Below, piece by piece: positions 10,581 to 20,533 of a DNA stretch of 64,000 nucleotides (positions within the stretch are counted from its first letter, which is position 1; every line of letters begins with the position of its first letter). The stretch spans positions 744,001-808,000 of the forward strand of contig CM056880.1 in NCBI GenBank assembly GCA_029876055.1. The letters are read 5' to 3'. The notes under the pieces are model-generated. The model saw only the letters and a program-made list of their open reading frames with translations, ran no database searches and was not told the DNA's origin. The position numbers were made by a program, and so were the translations under genes. Source of the stretch: Madurella fahalii (taxonomy: Eukaryota > Ascomycota > Sordariomycetes > Sordariales).

Positions 10581-12365
10581 ATGCTTTCCAGAACGCAAGC
10601 CGCGGCCGGGTTCGTCCTGGCCGTAACCGGAGCCCTCGCCGTCAACCCCGGCGCCGCCATGGTTGAGACGCCTTGCCCCGGCGCGGAATGCAGTATCCCG
10701 GAACCTTCGACTTGTATCCGTGCCTGCCTCGACGAATTCTCGCCACAGCACGGCTGCACTGGCGCTGACGACTGGGACTGCTACTGCGCCAACTACCGTG
10801 CGATCACCAGCAAGGCCTTCAGCTGCATGTACAATAGCTGCGGCATCGACGACTACAACACGTTCAATAATGCTGCCGTGAGGGCCTGCGAGTGCCTTGG
10901 TGCGGACTGCCCGTCGAGTTCTACTGTCGTCGTTACGACTACTACCACGTTCGCCTCCACGTCCTCCACCATCACCCCTGCCCCGAGCTGCCCGCATCCT
11001 TGCGCTGCAGAGATCTCTGCCGTCCCTGAGTGCGGTATAAGCTGCATCTCCTCCGCCGCCGGTGCGGTTGGCTGTGATGCCAACGATTATGACTGCCGGT
11101 GCTCATCATCTGCTGCCATCCAGCAGAGCGCTATTGGCTGTGTGCTAGGCGCCTGCGGTCTGGGGCAGGGTCTTGAGGTTGCCGACGCCGTCAAAGCTGT
11201 CTGCAACTGCGTTACGGCTAGCCCGACGACGGCCTGTGAGACTTCGACGCCCACCATCACCGTTGACACTACCACAACCTCAGAGTCAGAGTCCACCTCG
11301 ATTATCACCCCAGCGCCTACCTGCCCCCATCCGTGTGCTGCTGAGATTTCCGCCGTCCCCGAGTGCGGCGTCGCCTGTATCTCATCAGCTGCCGGCGCTG
11401 TTGGCTGCGATGCCAGCGACTACGACTGCCGCTGCTCGTCCTCGGCTGCCATCCAGCAGTCGGCGATTGACTGCGTTCTCAACTCCTGTGGCCTCCAAGA
11501 CGGTCTTGCCGTAGCGGACGCGGTTAAGGTTGTCTGCAGCTGCGTCAGCGCCAGCCCCACCACCGCGTGCGAGGATAGCACTAGCAGTACCTCCTCCTCC
11601 GGCACCACCGACCTCTCCACCACGACATCCGAATCCTCTACCATCACATCCGAGTCTAGCTCGATCATCACGCCCGCACCCAGCTGCACCCAGCCCTGCG
11701 GCGCCCAGATCTCGGCGGTGCCGTCCTGCGGCGTGAGCTGCATCGCGTCGGCCGCGGGCGCCGTGGGGTGCGGCGACACGGACTACGCGTGCCGGTGCTC
11801 GTCGTCGGCGGCGATCCAGCAGTCGGCGATCGGGTGCGTGCTGGGGGCCTGCGGGCTGGAGCAGGGGCTTGCCGTCGCCGACGCCGTCGGGGCCGTGTGC
11901 GCCTGCGTGTCCGCCAGCCCCACGTCGACCTGCGACGAAACCTCGTCGTCCACGACCTCGGCCGACGATGGCGAGGACACCCCCTGCCCCACCTCGTTCA
12001 TCACCACCACCAAGGTGATCGAGGTGACGACCACGACGTGCGAGGAGGACGAGGAGACGTCCGCGCCCGTCCCGTCCCAGCCGCCTGTGGATGATGGTGA
12101 TGACGACGACGGTGAGGGTTCCGACTCGGATGACGAAGGTGGAGATGGTGGCGGCAGCTACCCTGTCCCGACACCGTCGCTGCCACCTGTTGATGGTGGT
12201 GACGAGGATGACGGTGGTTCCGGCCCAAGCACTACCAGCAGTCCTGGCGGTGGCTCGACCACCGCGCGGAACCCGCCGGTTGCCACGGCCGGTGCGTCCA
12301 ATGTCATGTTGGTCGGGACGGGCTGCTTGGCGGGCGTGGTTGCGGCTGTGGTGGCTTTTATGTAA
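10581..12365 (+). CDS. Secreted, probably GPI-anchored protein with four CFEM domains
   Basis: Single exon, 594 aa from ATG 10581; the in-frame codons upstream are not ATG, and this ATG starts a good signal peptide (residues 1 to about 20). Four eight-cysteine CFEM domains lie at about 42-106, 148-212, 259-322 and 380-442. Each has the CxxxC...DxxCxC...CxxxxC pattern, with an Asp three residues before the CxC (Asp64, 169, 279, 401). In studied CFEM proteins that Asp is the axial ligand for haem iron. Domains 2-4 are near-identical copies, each preceded by a CPHPC-like motif and separated by Ser/Thr-rich linkers suited to O-glycosylation. Residues 490-547 are Asp/Gly-rich. The C-terminus (GASNV then a hydrophobic tail) fits a GPI signal. 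Likely roles are haem/iron capture or cell-wall structure. Confidence 0.93.
   Translation: MLSRTQAAAGFVLAVTGALAVNPGAAMVETPCPGAECSIPEPSTCIRACLDEFSPQHGCTGADDWDCYCANYRAITSKAFSCMYNSCGIDDYNTFNNAAVRACECLGADCPSSSTVVVTTTTTFASTSSTITPAPSCPHPCAAEISAVPECGISCISSAAGAVGCDANDYDCRCSSSAAIQQSAIGCVLGACGLGQGLEVADAVKAVCNCVTASPTTACETSTPTITVDTTTTSESESTSIITPAPTCPHPCAAEISAVPECGVACISSAAGAVGCDASDYDCRCSSSAAIQQSAIDCVLNSCGLQDGLAVADAVKVVCSCVSASPTTACEDSTSSTSSSGTTDLSTTTSESSTITSESSSIITPAPSCTQPCGAQISAVPSCGVSCIASAAGAVGCGDTDYACRCSSSAAIQQSAIGCVLGACGLEQGLAVADAVGAVCACVSASPTSTCDETSSSTTSADDGEDTPCPTSFITTTKVIEVTTTTCEEDEETSAPVPSQPPVDDGDDDDGEGSDSDDEGGDGGGSYPVPTPSLPPVDGGDEDDGGSGPSTTSSPGGGSTTARNPPVATAGASNVMLVGTGCLAGVVAAVVAFM
10984..11935 (+). 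repeat. Three tandem coding copies of a CFEM module
   Basis: Copies start near 10984, 11318 and 11680 and each spans about 240-260 bp. They share long near-identical nucleotide stretches, while the first CFEM (about 10704-10900) is clearly diverged. This is an intragenic triplication inside the gene at 10581-12365. Confidence 0.85.
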
Positions 12366-13937
12366 GCGGATCATATCATATTGGGCCTTTTCGCCGGGAG
12401 GAAACGGTTCCACGACAAATGAGTTCTTAATTGATGAAGTAGTACATGTAATTTCGGCTTCTGCTACATAGGAGGGTGATGAATAACGCTTCACAGCGGT
12501 TTAAATGCACAATGACCTTCTCCGCGTGTGATTGTGGCGGGATTACCCCTCTTGGTCCTGACTCCTACATGGATTGAAAGGACGTATGACCCTTGGGGCT
12601 TAATACAGACGCCTACCTACTTCATTACCCTCCACCTACGTGGATACTTATCCCAAGTACAGAGTATCCAACGATATTAGTGTATGATGTCAAACCTCTC
12701 CGGGCTAGTTGACGGATGTATCTGAGCTTATTCTACGATTCCGTATCAATTCACTGAACTTCAGCAGTGCCTGTTCCTACCACCCATAACGGCATTTCTT
12801 CCTTGTTATATAGCCAGTGTCCTGGGTCCAGTTCTACATGTCCCTCATAGATGAAAATGGTCTTGTTATGCTGTATAGGTATTGAGGTAAATGGCCACGG
12901 TGTTTGGACCCCTGAAGCGACAGTAACCGAGATCACCCTTCGTCATATTATTCCATCGCCGGTAAGCTCTAAGATAGCGTAAAATGGATTTACAAAACTT
13001 AATTACCCCTTGGGCGACAATTTCCAAAACATCATCCTTGGTCTTGTTCCTCACCTCGGTAGGCATCTCCCGTATCTACGCCCCTCGATGTATCATTGTG
13101 ACGGTGGGACATTGCGGCCATCACTGCAGGGTAGTTATAACGTGAAAACCGGATAGTCCAGGAAAAGTTACCTAGTCCCTGGTACACACACTCATTCTGA
13201 AGGCCGGGTGTGGCCAGCCGTGTGCGGCTGGCCTAGGTGCGTCGCACACAACAGTACGCAGCCCGTACGTATGTACATAGGGGTCTCCAGGAAAAGCCTT
13301 CAGAATCAGTCTCAGGTTCTGTTGACGTCACGCCCCAAACAGCCAAGGCTAGCTCGAGCGACTGCATTGTGTTAAAGTCGTGGAAGAGATCCGTGTTTAT
13401 CAGATTGCCGGTCCTCTTCGCCTGACTTGGTAGGTGACACACAATCTATCGGCCAGTTTTCGCCCTTTCATTTGCGTAAACTAATCCGCAATCTGTGGTA
13501 GTGGCGTCGACATTTTGGTGGTAACCACCAGTTACGAGTGGTTCCAAAAAACTGAATACCTACCTAGTATCATCAATCTGGATCGAAACATAACGATAAC
13601 AGGACACTGTGCCTCACCGCACCGCCCTCTCAACAACCAATGTCACAATGCAACAGATATTTTTGCTTCCACCCGGGTCTCCTCTTGTGTCGATACCCTG
13701 CCACACTCATCTCTTTCCTCTATCCATATGGGTTGGAAGTACCCCGGTCGATCAATTCAAGATAATCTCCACTTGCAGCCTCCACCCAGCAGATACACCA
13801 CGGTCGCCTAGAAGTCTAGCATGTCTCTCAGAAATGCTTGGAAGCCGCGCAAGAAGTTATCAGGTACCTAAAGAAGAAACATAAACAGTTATTTTCGTGA
13901 TGAACTTGAAGTATTGTGTTGGGAGCCAAAGATGTTT
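12366..13937. other. Intergenic region, no gene seen
   Basis: About 1.6 kb between the CFEM gene and the 3' end of a reverse-strand GTPase. No frame with domain or splice support is seen. The only clear structure is the hairpin at 13212-13233. Confidence 0.45.
13212..13233. other. Perfect 9-bp GC-rich hairpin
   Basis: GGCCAGCCG and CGGCTGGCC flank a TGTG loop. The role is unknown. It is not followed by a T run, and fungi do not use rho-independent terminators. Confidence 0.6.
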
Positions 13938-14765
13938 CTATAAAAACGAACAGATGCCGGCCTTGCGCACCTTTCCCTTGGTTGCTACCTGCTTGCCCGC
14001 CGTCGTTTTTCTGACCGCGCTTCTCAGTCTTCTCTGCCGGTACCGTTCGAGCTCCTGTGCGAACAGGAGCAGTGGCTGTGCGTCTTCGCTACTCTGGCGC
14101 GCAAAATACTCGAGCACGGGCTGGTGACTCTTCCCATCGTTGAGAAACCTGAAGATCTCGGGACCGTGTGGTAGCAACTCCTTGCGTGCTCCCTCAAGCT
14201 CCGTGTTCCGTTTCATAAGCATCTTGTAATCGCTGTCCCTCATTCTATCCCATCGGGTTGTGACGAAGGCCACGCGCGGAAAGAAGGGCTCCCCGCATAT
14301 CGCTTTGAGGAGGCGGATGTTGACCATGTCAACCCCGTGCAGACGCCCACCCTCGATGCTGTGGAAGTAGATGACACCGTTGACCCGCTCCTTGCCCATT
14401 TGTCGGAGCTGGTCGGCGATATCCTGTAGGACCTCGAGGTTCTGCTCGGTCGTATTTTTGTCCGCGAGCCCGGGGGTGTCGATGATGGTGAACTTGAAAC
14501 CCTTGGGAGAACGATCACGGTCTAGCGTCACTGTATGGTTGAATGAGTATATGCTGCATTTCTCTGTGCCTTTATTCAAAAGGTGATGAGCAGGATGATC
14601 AGTAAAATGCCCATTTACGGCGTATGGTAGGAATCAATCCAACCTACAAGGACCAACACCACGCCCAAGGTTGATGTCGTGCCGGCCCGTTGCGGCTCTG
14701 GTAAAGGTCGATTTGCCGGCCCCATGAAGGCCAACTAGCAAAATGACAACATTCGAGGATGCCAT
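13938..14765 (-). CDS. P-loop GTPase (AIG1/septin-like G domain) with C-terminal CaaX
   Basis: Two exons, 14765-14648 and 14569-13938, with a 78-nt phase-1 intron (GTAGGT...AATAAAG) give 249 aa. The G1/Walker A motif is GLHGAGKST at 12-20, G3 is DTPG at 70-73, and the G4 position reads TTRWD at 143-147. The family is the fungal 'G domain' group of TRAFAC-type GTPases, many members of which sit near incompatibility and NLR genes. The last 30 residues are strongly basic and end CSFL, a CaaX box whose Leu predicts geranylgeranylation, so membrane attachment is likely. The acceptor was chosen because it rebuilds a Cys codon (C40) that aligns with the paralogue at 15405. The gene is divergent from that paralogue, with 639 bp between starts. 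Confidence 0.88.
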
Positions 14766-15404
14766 GACGGACAGCTCAATACAACCAGGTCCTTCCCCTC
14801 TTTGTGTGGCGCTTGGGCAATGATGGTTCGAGAAGTTATTAGTCCTAGGCGATGCCCGGGAAAGCGTTCTTCATTAAGGATCTAAATGAAAATAAGTTAC
14901 TCTGCTATTATGACGGCGGGACCAACGCATCAGCCCGGGGGAATATGTAGGGCGACTGAGTTCTGTGAGATGTGGCAGGGATGTGAGGTTGGGTATGAAC
15001 CTGGAGGGGAAGGTGTACGAATATTCACTTTGGTGGGGCGCAATGCTGCCGCTCATCGCATCCATTGGATTTACTGTTGACGTGGCGGCTCCCGCGGCCA
15101 GTGCATTCGTGATTTTTTGTTTCAGCGAGCCGATTTGATGTTGGGTGCTTGGATGCGGCTCAACGATGCCCGACCACAACCGACACTGGCCCAACGTGGC
15201 CTGCTAACCAACGGCGGGCCTTGGAGCAATTTCGAAGAGGCAGGGAGGGGAAAAACGGCAAGGGATGAAGGGCTAAAGGGAGGTGCAACTGAGGATCTGC
15301 CTCTGCACTCTTCCCTCTCCACCCCATCTTCAGCCAGACCTCCCAGGACTACTGTCTCTCAATCAGGCTTTCGATAAACCGGCCAAGCTGAGGAGCCCAG
15401 AGCG
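14766..15404. promoter_or_regulatory. Shared intergenic promoter region of two divergent GTPase paralogues
   Basis: 639 bp between the start codons of two head-to-head paralogous genes, with no gene inside. Both core promoters must lie here. A CT-rich block at about 15300-15365 just upstream of the right-hand gene is a typical fungal leader. Individual sites are not assigned. Confidence 0.5.
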
Positions 15405-16542
15405 ATGGCGCCGTCAAACAACAAAAACAACGCTGAGGATAGTGTTGTGATCGCGTTGCTGGGAGTGACCGGAGCTGGTAAGACGACATTTATTCGACAC
15501 GCATCCGGCGATACGACCCTGAAGGTCGGGCATGGCATATATTCATGTAAGCGAACTCATTGCCGCCAACTTCCTAGGCACTACCAAATGGCTGGTGGCT
15601 TAGCTATGAGTTTATAGGCACACAAGAACCCCAGGCCATCCGGTTCCAATTGGACGGACGTTCGATTGCCCTAATCGACACCCCGGGTTTTGACGACGAC
15701 ACCCGTTCGGATGTGGAGATCCTCGAGCAGCTTGCTAAGTGGATGGCCGAACAGGGGCACATGATAAAGAAACAGCTTGATGGCCTCATCTTGCTCCAGC
15801 CGATCACCGCGCACAGGGTTGGCGGCACCGAGCGGAAACGTACGCGTCTCCTGAAGAATATTCTCGGCGAAGATGCCTACAAGCACGTCATCATTGCCAC
15901 CACAATGTGGGAGCAGATAAAAGATGAAAATGACATGAAGGAGCGACTCAACGGCCGCCGAGACGATCTCTGGGGTGATATGGTGACCCGAGGTACTGAG
16001 ATTGTGAAGCATGCAAACAACAAAGACTCGGCGCACGAAATTATCCGGAAGATCATTCGCATTTCCGAAAAGTCCGGGAAACTCCATCCTCTGCTACAGA
16101 AGGAGTTGGTCAAGAACCCGCTCGTCGTCGAGTCGACAGCCGGGAAAGACGTGAAGAGACAGCTCGAGAACAACATCGAACTGACCAGACGTGAGCTCAA
16201 AGAACACGTGAAGAACCGCCCTCCTCGGCCCAAATCTAAGCGGAAAAACATGTCCGAGGCAAATTCCAGGGCCCGGATAAGGTGGAAAGAGTGGCATGAA
16301 GACAAGAAAACGCTGGAAGAGAGGTTGGATATGCTGCAGTTCCGACTGAAACGGCTGAACTCGTTATCTGTAAGTTGCAGCCTCTCCTCCCTTCAAGTTA
16401 GATAGGCAAGGGGAAATCGGGTACGGATTTACAGGGTCAATCAAATCACGAGGCAGGGAGACTCACTTTCTAGCGTCACTGACCCCCTGCTTTCAAACAG
16501 TTCAAACTTAGGAACTTTTGGGTTTCGCTCTTTGGTCGTTAG
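15405..16542 (+). CDS. P-loop GTPase, paralogue of the divergent neighbour, with coiled-coil tail
   Basis: Exons 15405-15546 and 15618-16369 are certain, and a third exon 16501-16542 is likely. The first intron (71 nt, GTAAGC...TTATAG) is phase 1 inside a Cys codon, exactly where the divergent paralogue has its intron. G1 is GVTGAGKTT at 20-28 and G3 is DTPG at 68-71; the G4 position reads TTMWEQ, so guanine specificity may differ. Residues about 215-297 are highly charged and predicted coiled coil. A strong donor (GTAAGT at 16370), a CTGAC branch point and a pyrimidine-rich acceptor (AAACAG at 16500) support the 131-nt second intron and a 311-aa product ending SLFGR. Without it the frame stops at 16405 (309 aa). 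There is no CaaX in either version. Confidence 0.85.
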
Positions 16543-17519
16543 TTGTCTCGCCTAAACACATTGCATTTCCGCACAGTACATGCCACTCCGTGGGACGGCT
16601 AGGGGTAGGTACTGTCAGAATGCTGGACTCATGGATATGGACTTGTCTGTAATTTGCTTGTGGAAGACTAGCTAGAATGATACTGCATCCGGGCACTGCT
16701 TCAGCCGACTACGGGGGTTTCTCATCCAGTTTGACTGAACCTTCATCACAAGGCCTAAAATAGTCCCTCCCGGATTCACAAAGAGGGAAAGAGCAGTCAG
16801 AAACGCCTCTAGACTATACAAGTAGGGCAAAATCATTGTTACGGGATACAGCTTTAAGGAGGAACCATTGCCCTGTTGGATGCGTTAGAGTATACTGTGT
16901 GCTCGTTGAGGTTTTCAACATTGCTGCGAAGGCCTCGAGCTATTTACCCTATTCCATATTCTTAACAGGTTAGAGATGGTTACTGGTTACTGAATGGATG
17001 GCGCGTCCCTATCAGGCAACCTGTTATGGCAGTATCCGAAGATTGGGACTTCACTGTCACGGCGCTGGCTGCCACAGCGTGATGGACTTGGTATGAGTCA
17101 GGTTACAGATATAAACTCGGGAACTAATTATCTTCTTAGCCGCCGCAGCACTTGCTGCGGCGCCATCTCTTCTTTGTCCTCTTGAGATCAATAGAAGCCT
17201 ATCTGAACCGACGGCAGCGTATTTCTCTGTTGGACTCCTAATATTCTCTCCGCTAATTATGCCAATAACTCCTGTCCTTTGATAACTCGCAGGAGAACCG
17301 TTTTATTAAGTAGTCTCAAAACTAATTCCACCGCCGCACCCAAGTCTTCATTCCCGTTCAACAACCAATCTACATCAAACGTGTAAAATTAAAAGTTCTC
17401 TCCGCCGCAAAAAGAGAATGACAACAATCCAAGAACACTCGTAAATCAAGAAACAACGCAGGTCCGCATGAGAAAATATCCATGACTTTGACAGCACGAT
17501 GATAGCCACTTGATCTCGG
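16543..17519. other. Intergenic region, no gene seen
   Basis: About 1 kb without a supported gene, lying downstream of both neighbouring genes. It holds their 3' UTRs and the hairpin at 17141-17162. Confidence 0.5.
17141..17162. other. 10-bp perfect hairpin
   Basis: CGCCGCAGCA pairs with TGCTGCGGCG around a two-base CT spacer. No neighbouring feature explains it. Confidence 0.55.
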
Positions 17520-19025
17520 TTAAGCAAAGTGGGGGATATTCACTGTCCAAGTGGCAATAAACACGTTGGAATCCAGGGAGACAAAAGTCCGAACCGTCTC
17601 AACCAAGATAAAAAAGCGGGCGAGAAGGTATACCCAGCAGAGAAGGGTGCCTCCGAGGCCCAAGAGGGAATGAACCGTCTCATCTTTTAAGTGTAAGAGT
17701 CCACCGAGGAGGCGTCCGATCGGGTAGAGGAGGACGATCATGCAGGGCAGAGTGAGGATGTAGATGCCTGCGCACCTCCAGAGGATCTGCTCGGCGCGCG
17801 TAGGGAAACCGAGGTTCCATCCAGCCACGTGCACGGCTCCAAAGAGGGTTGCGGCCACGAACAGAGAACCCGCGACGCCCAGCTTCTCGTTGTCCAGCTT
17901 CTCGTTGCCCAGCTTCTCGTTTCCCAGCTTCTCGTTGTTCAGCTTCTCGTCGTCCGGCTTGTAATTGCCTGTCTCCTCATCACCCTGCTTCACACTGCCC
18001 ATCTTTTCGTCGCCTGGTTTCTTATTGCCCAGCGTCCCATTGCTCATCTCCTCGTCGCCCGCCTTCTCATCACTGAACTGTATCCGAGTGTTGGATAGTG
18101 GTGCTCCTTCGGGCGGGTGTGTGTTACGGATGACCTGGAGCTCCTGGGCGGTGTCGAAGAGGATCACCCAGGCCGCACTCATCTCGACCGCCTCCAGCCC
18201 CTGCTTCACCTCTTCTGGGATTCCACCTTCGTACGTCAGGATTGTAATCGCCACCTGGACGTGCTTTGGCTTGTGCCAACATAGTAGGTAGATGACGAGG
18301 GCACAGGCGGCTAGGGCGAGGACATTGAGCTCGAGCAGGGTGATGGGGAGGCGTCGTATCGCCCTAGTCGAAATCTGGATAATGGACCACAGGATCTGGA
18401 CAACGGCGATAAGCTTGAGCAGCGGATCGCTTTTTGATTTATCGCAAAGCTCATCACGAGTGACGTTTGGCAACCGCTTGAGGTGGCCCTTTTTGCGGAG
18501 GAAGATAACATCGTCGGCCGTTAGGTGATACGGCTCTCCTCCTTTCCGCTTTTCCGATGACACGTTGTACCGTATTACGAAGCCACCCATCGCCGTGTAG
18601 TGGCCGTGGACCATGGTCCAAGGGACTTTATCTTTGGCGGCCAGCTCCCTCAGTTCTCGTCCAACCTTCTTAGCGATACGGCGCTGATCCCAAGCAATGG
18701 ATATAATGAGCTCGGGCGCGAGTACAGTAACCAAGGCCAGCTTGGCACTCTCGCAGGCGCTCTTAAGCCCCCACCGGAGGTCGCCTTTCCAGCCGGGGTC
18801 GCGGCCATCGCGTTGCTCGGGGACGTTCGGATGGTGGATGGTCCACGTGCAGGCGATGAGGGTGAAGAGACAACCCCATAAGATCTCCATGGTTCCCCGC
18901 GTGTTGGGGCTCGAAACAAAGTTGACTGAATCGACAGGCCGGGAACAGACCGGGTCAAAGGTGGTGTAGCCCCAGCCCATAGCTGCGAAAAGGCACCACA
19001 GGAGTACGTGGACGAACATCTTCAT
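17520..19025 (-). CDS. Multi-pass membrane protein of a fungus-specific family with EKLGN repeats
   Basis: Single exon, 501 aa. A signal peptide or first membrane segment lies at about 1-18. The motif RGTMEILWGCLFTLIACTW follows at about 43-61; it recalls a fungal membrane family typified by 'RGT.DILW.C..T...CTW..LH.NVP', here ending TIHHPNVP. Further hydrophobic segments lie at about 88-112, 215-245 and, in the C-terminal third, three or four more (about 388-405, 418-438, 455-480). Between them a loop of about 330-385 consists of 5-residue repeats rich in NEK, GDEK and EKLGN, encoded by a 15-bp tandem repeat. The function is not known. I recognise the architecture but cannot give a biochemical role. 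The frame is intact. Confidence 0.8.
   Translation of the reverse strand: MKMFVHVLLWCLFAAMGWGYTTFDPVCSRPVDSVNFVSSPNTRGTMEILWGCLFTLIACTWTIHHPNVPEQRDGRDPGWKGDLRWGLKSACESAKLALVTVLAPELIISIAWDQRRIAKKVGRELRELAAKDKVPWTMVHGHYTAMGGFVIRYNVSSEKRKGGEPYHLTADDVIFLRKKGHLKRLPNVTRDELCDKSKSDPLLKLIAVVQILWSIIQISTRAIRRLPITLLELNVLALAACALVIYLLCWHKPKHVQVAITILTYEGGIPEEVKQGLEAVEMSAAWVILFDTAQELQVIRNTHPPEGAPLSNTRIQFSDEKAGDEEMSNGTLGNKKPGDEKMGSVKQGDEETGNYKPDDEKLNNEKLGNEKLGNEKLDNEKLGVAGSLFVAATLFGAVHVAGWNLGFPTRAEQILWRCAGIYILTLPCMIVLLYPIGRLLGGLLHLKDETVHSLLGLGGTLLCWVYLLARFFILVETVRTFVSLDSNVFIATWTVNIPHFA
17881..17955. repeat. 15-bp coding tandem repeat
   Basis: Five adjacent units of AGCTTCTCGTTGNCC (plus-strand view) encode Glu-Lys-Leu-(Gly/Asp/Asn)-Asn repeats in the membrane protein on the reverse strand. 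Weaker copies extend to about 18075. Such arrays often vary in copy number. Confidence 0.85.
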
Positions 19026-19735
19026 GGCCGATGTTGAAATGAAGCAATCGAGATAGTACAGGGACGAAATGGGAGATGTTGGGCATCACCCCGCGCTGAA
19101 GCTGGCACCTGACAAGAAGGCAGTGCATACGAGGTGATTACTTATTGGCTGGGCCCATCGCAGCCTGCAGTAGCGGCGGCCGTTGTCAACACCATTTCGC
19201 CTAATGAATATTGACGAGGAAGAGAAGAGGAAGAATTCAGTTACATCTTTGAGGAAAAAAAAAAAATCAAACACAAAATGACCCACAACCTGCGCAGAAG
19301 CCAGCGTCCAGATAGGAAAGCATTGCAGATACTTTTCCGTCCGAGAGGGATGCAAGTTGACATGGAGGAGAGACGGGATGATGAGATGGCAACGGGGCAA
19401 GCCCAGACAACCCTACCCCCCAACCCCCAAAGCGCATGCAGTCCGAGGTACGTGACTCGATCTGTGATCTTCGATCTCATGTTTGCGTTGACTTCGTTGG
19501 CCTTGTCGCAGATCTCCTGCAGGGAAATTGACACCAATTGGTGAACTCCTCCACTCGCCGTCAGGAACAACCGCTAGGGTATCAATCTTGTGAATAGCTG
19601 GCATAACGCAGCGGTCGAAGACAGTAACAAATACGCCGGAACTGTCAATAATAGCCAAGACGCTGCTTTGGGCGTGCAGCGTTGCGGAGATGATTGTCTG
19701 GTTGCTTCGCATCAGCTCGGTACTCGGAGCAGCTT
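19026..19735. other. Intergenic region with short unassigned open frames
   Basis: Overlapping reverse-strand frames of about 100 codons at 19086-19712 look partly coding-like but have no recognised domain and change frame. They may be a decayed gene fragment. No feature is claimed. Confidence 0.35.
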
Positions 19736-20270
19736 ACACCGTACAATCTCCTTTATACCATAATATACCATCTTAAAGATCGTAAGCTAATATCTAAGCC
19801 GAATAATATAGAGAAGTTCATATTTAGTTATATCCTCAGGTCTTTTAAGCAGCTTTAGCACTGGTACCGCCGTAGAGACAACAAACTCTTCCTGTAGACA
19901 ATACCACCGAAGCCCGCAGTACCTACGTGTCCTATCTATCCTCTGAATCGTGGCTTTAACCTGTTCTAAAAAGATAATAAGTAAATAAGAAGCTCTATCT
20001 AGCTATATATATAGTTCTAGTAACCTACTATATTTTAGTAATAGTAGACTGCTTACTGTAAATACTGTCCTATACCTCCTATACTTCACTTACTGCAATG
20101 TCTAAGATCCTCTTAACTCGATACTTACTCAACACTCTGTCTAGATATATATAAGGTTATCCTACGTCAAACAAAAAGCTAGGTCTAACATTATTCTCCT
20201 CTATCTAACTATATCCCATCTCTATCAAACGGACCTCGATTATAGTCTAAGAGTATTGGCTAGATGGATG
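19736..20270. repeat. AT-rich, RIP-like block
   Basis: Strongly AT-rich and TA-rich sequence with no open frames, bounded by normal-composition DNA. It resembles a repeat ruined by RIP. The original element is not recognisable by eye. Confidence 0.55.
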
Positions 20271-20533
20271 CAGCTGGTCTCTAGGCAGCAGAAGGGGGGG
20301 TTTCCGTGCCTCCAAGTTTGGGCCGCAGGTTCCATCTCGGCGGCCAAGAGAAACTCGACATCGCTGTTCCTTGCGCTGGTGGGACGCCATGTCTCCGTTC
20401 TCTGGTTGTGTCAACTTCATCCGGGGCAAGCCTAGGAAGGAGCAAGCAGAAAATGAACCTCCATCGAAAAAATAAAGTGAACCAGACGTATTCGTGGCCT
20501 CAAGAATCGAGCCAGTCACACCGCCCAACCTCA

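Noticed and set aside
11385..12494. 369-codon reverse-strand open frame across the CFEM gene
   Set aside because: Antisense shadow of the GC-rich, repetitive CFEM coding sequence. It has Arg/Gly/His-rich low-complexity translation and no domain.
17881..18075. CRISPR-like regular repeats
   Set aside because: Adjacent 15-bp coding tandem repeats without spacers in a eukaryotic gene.
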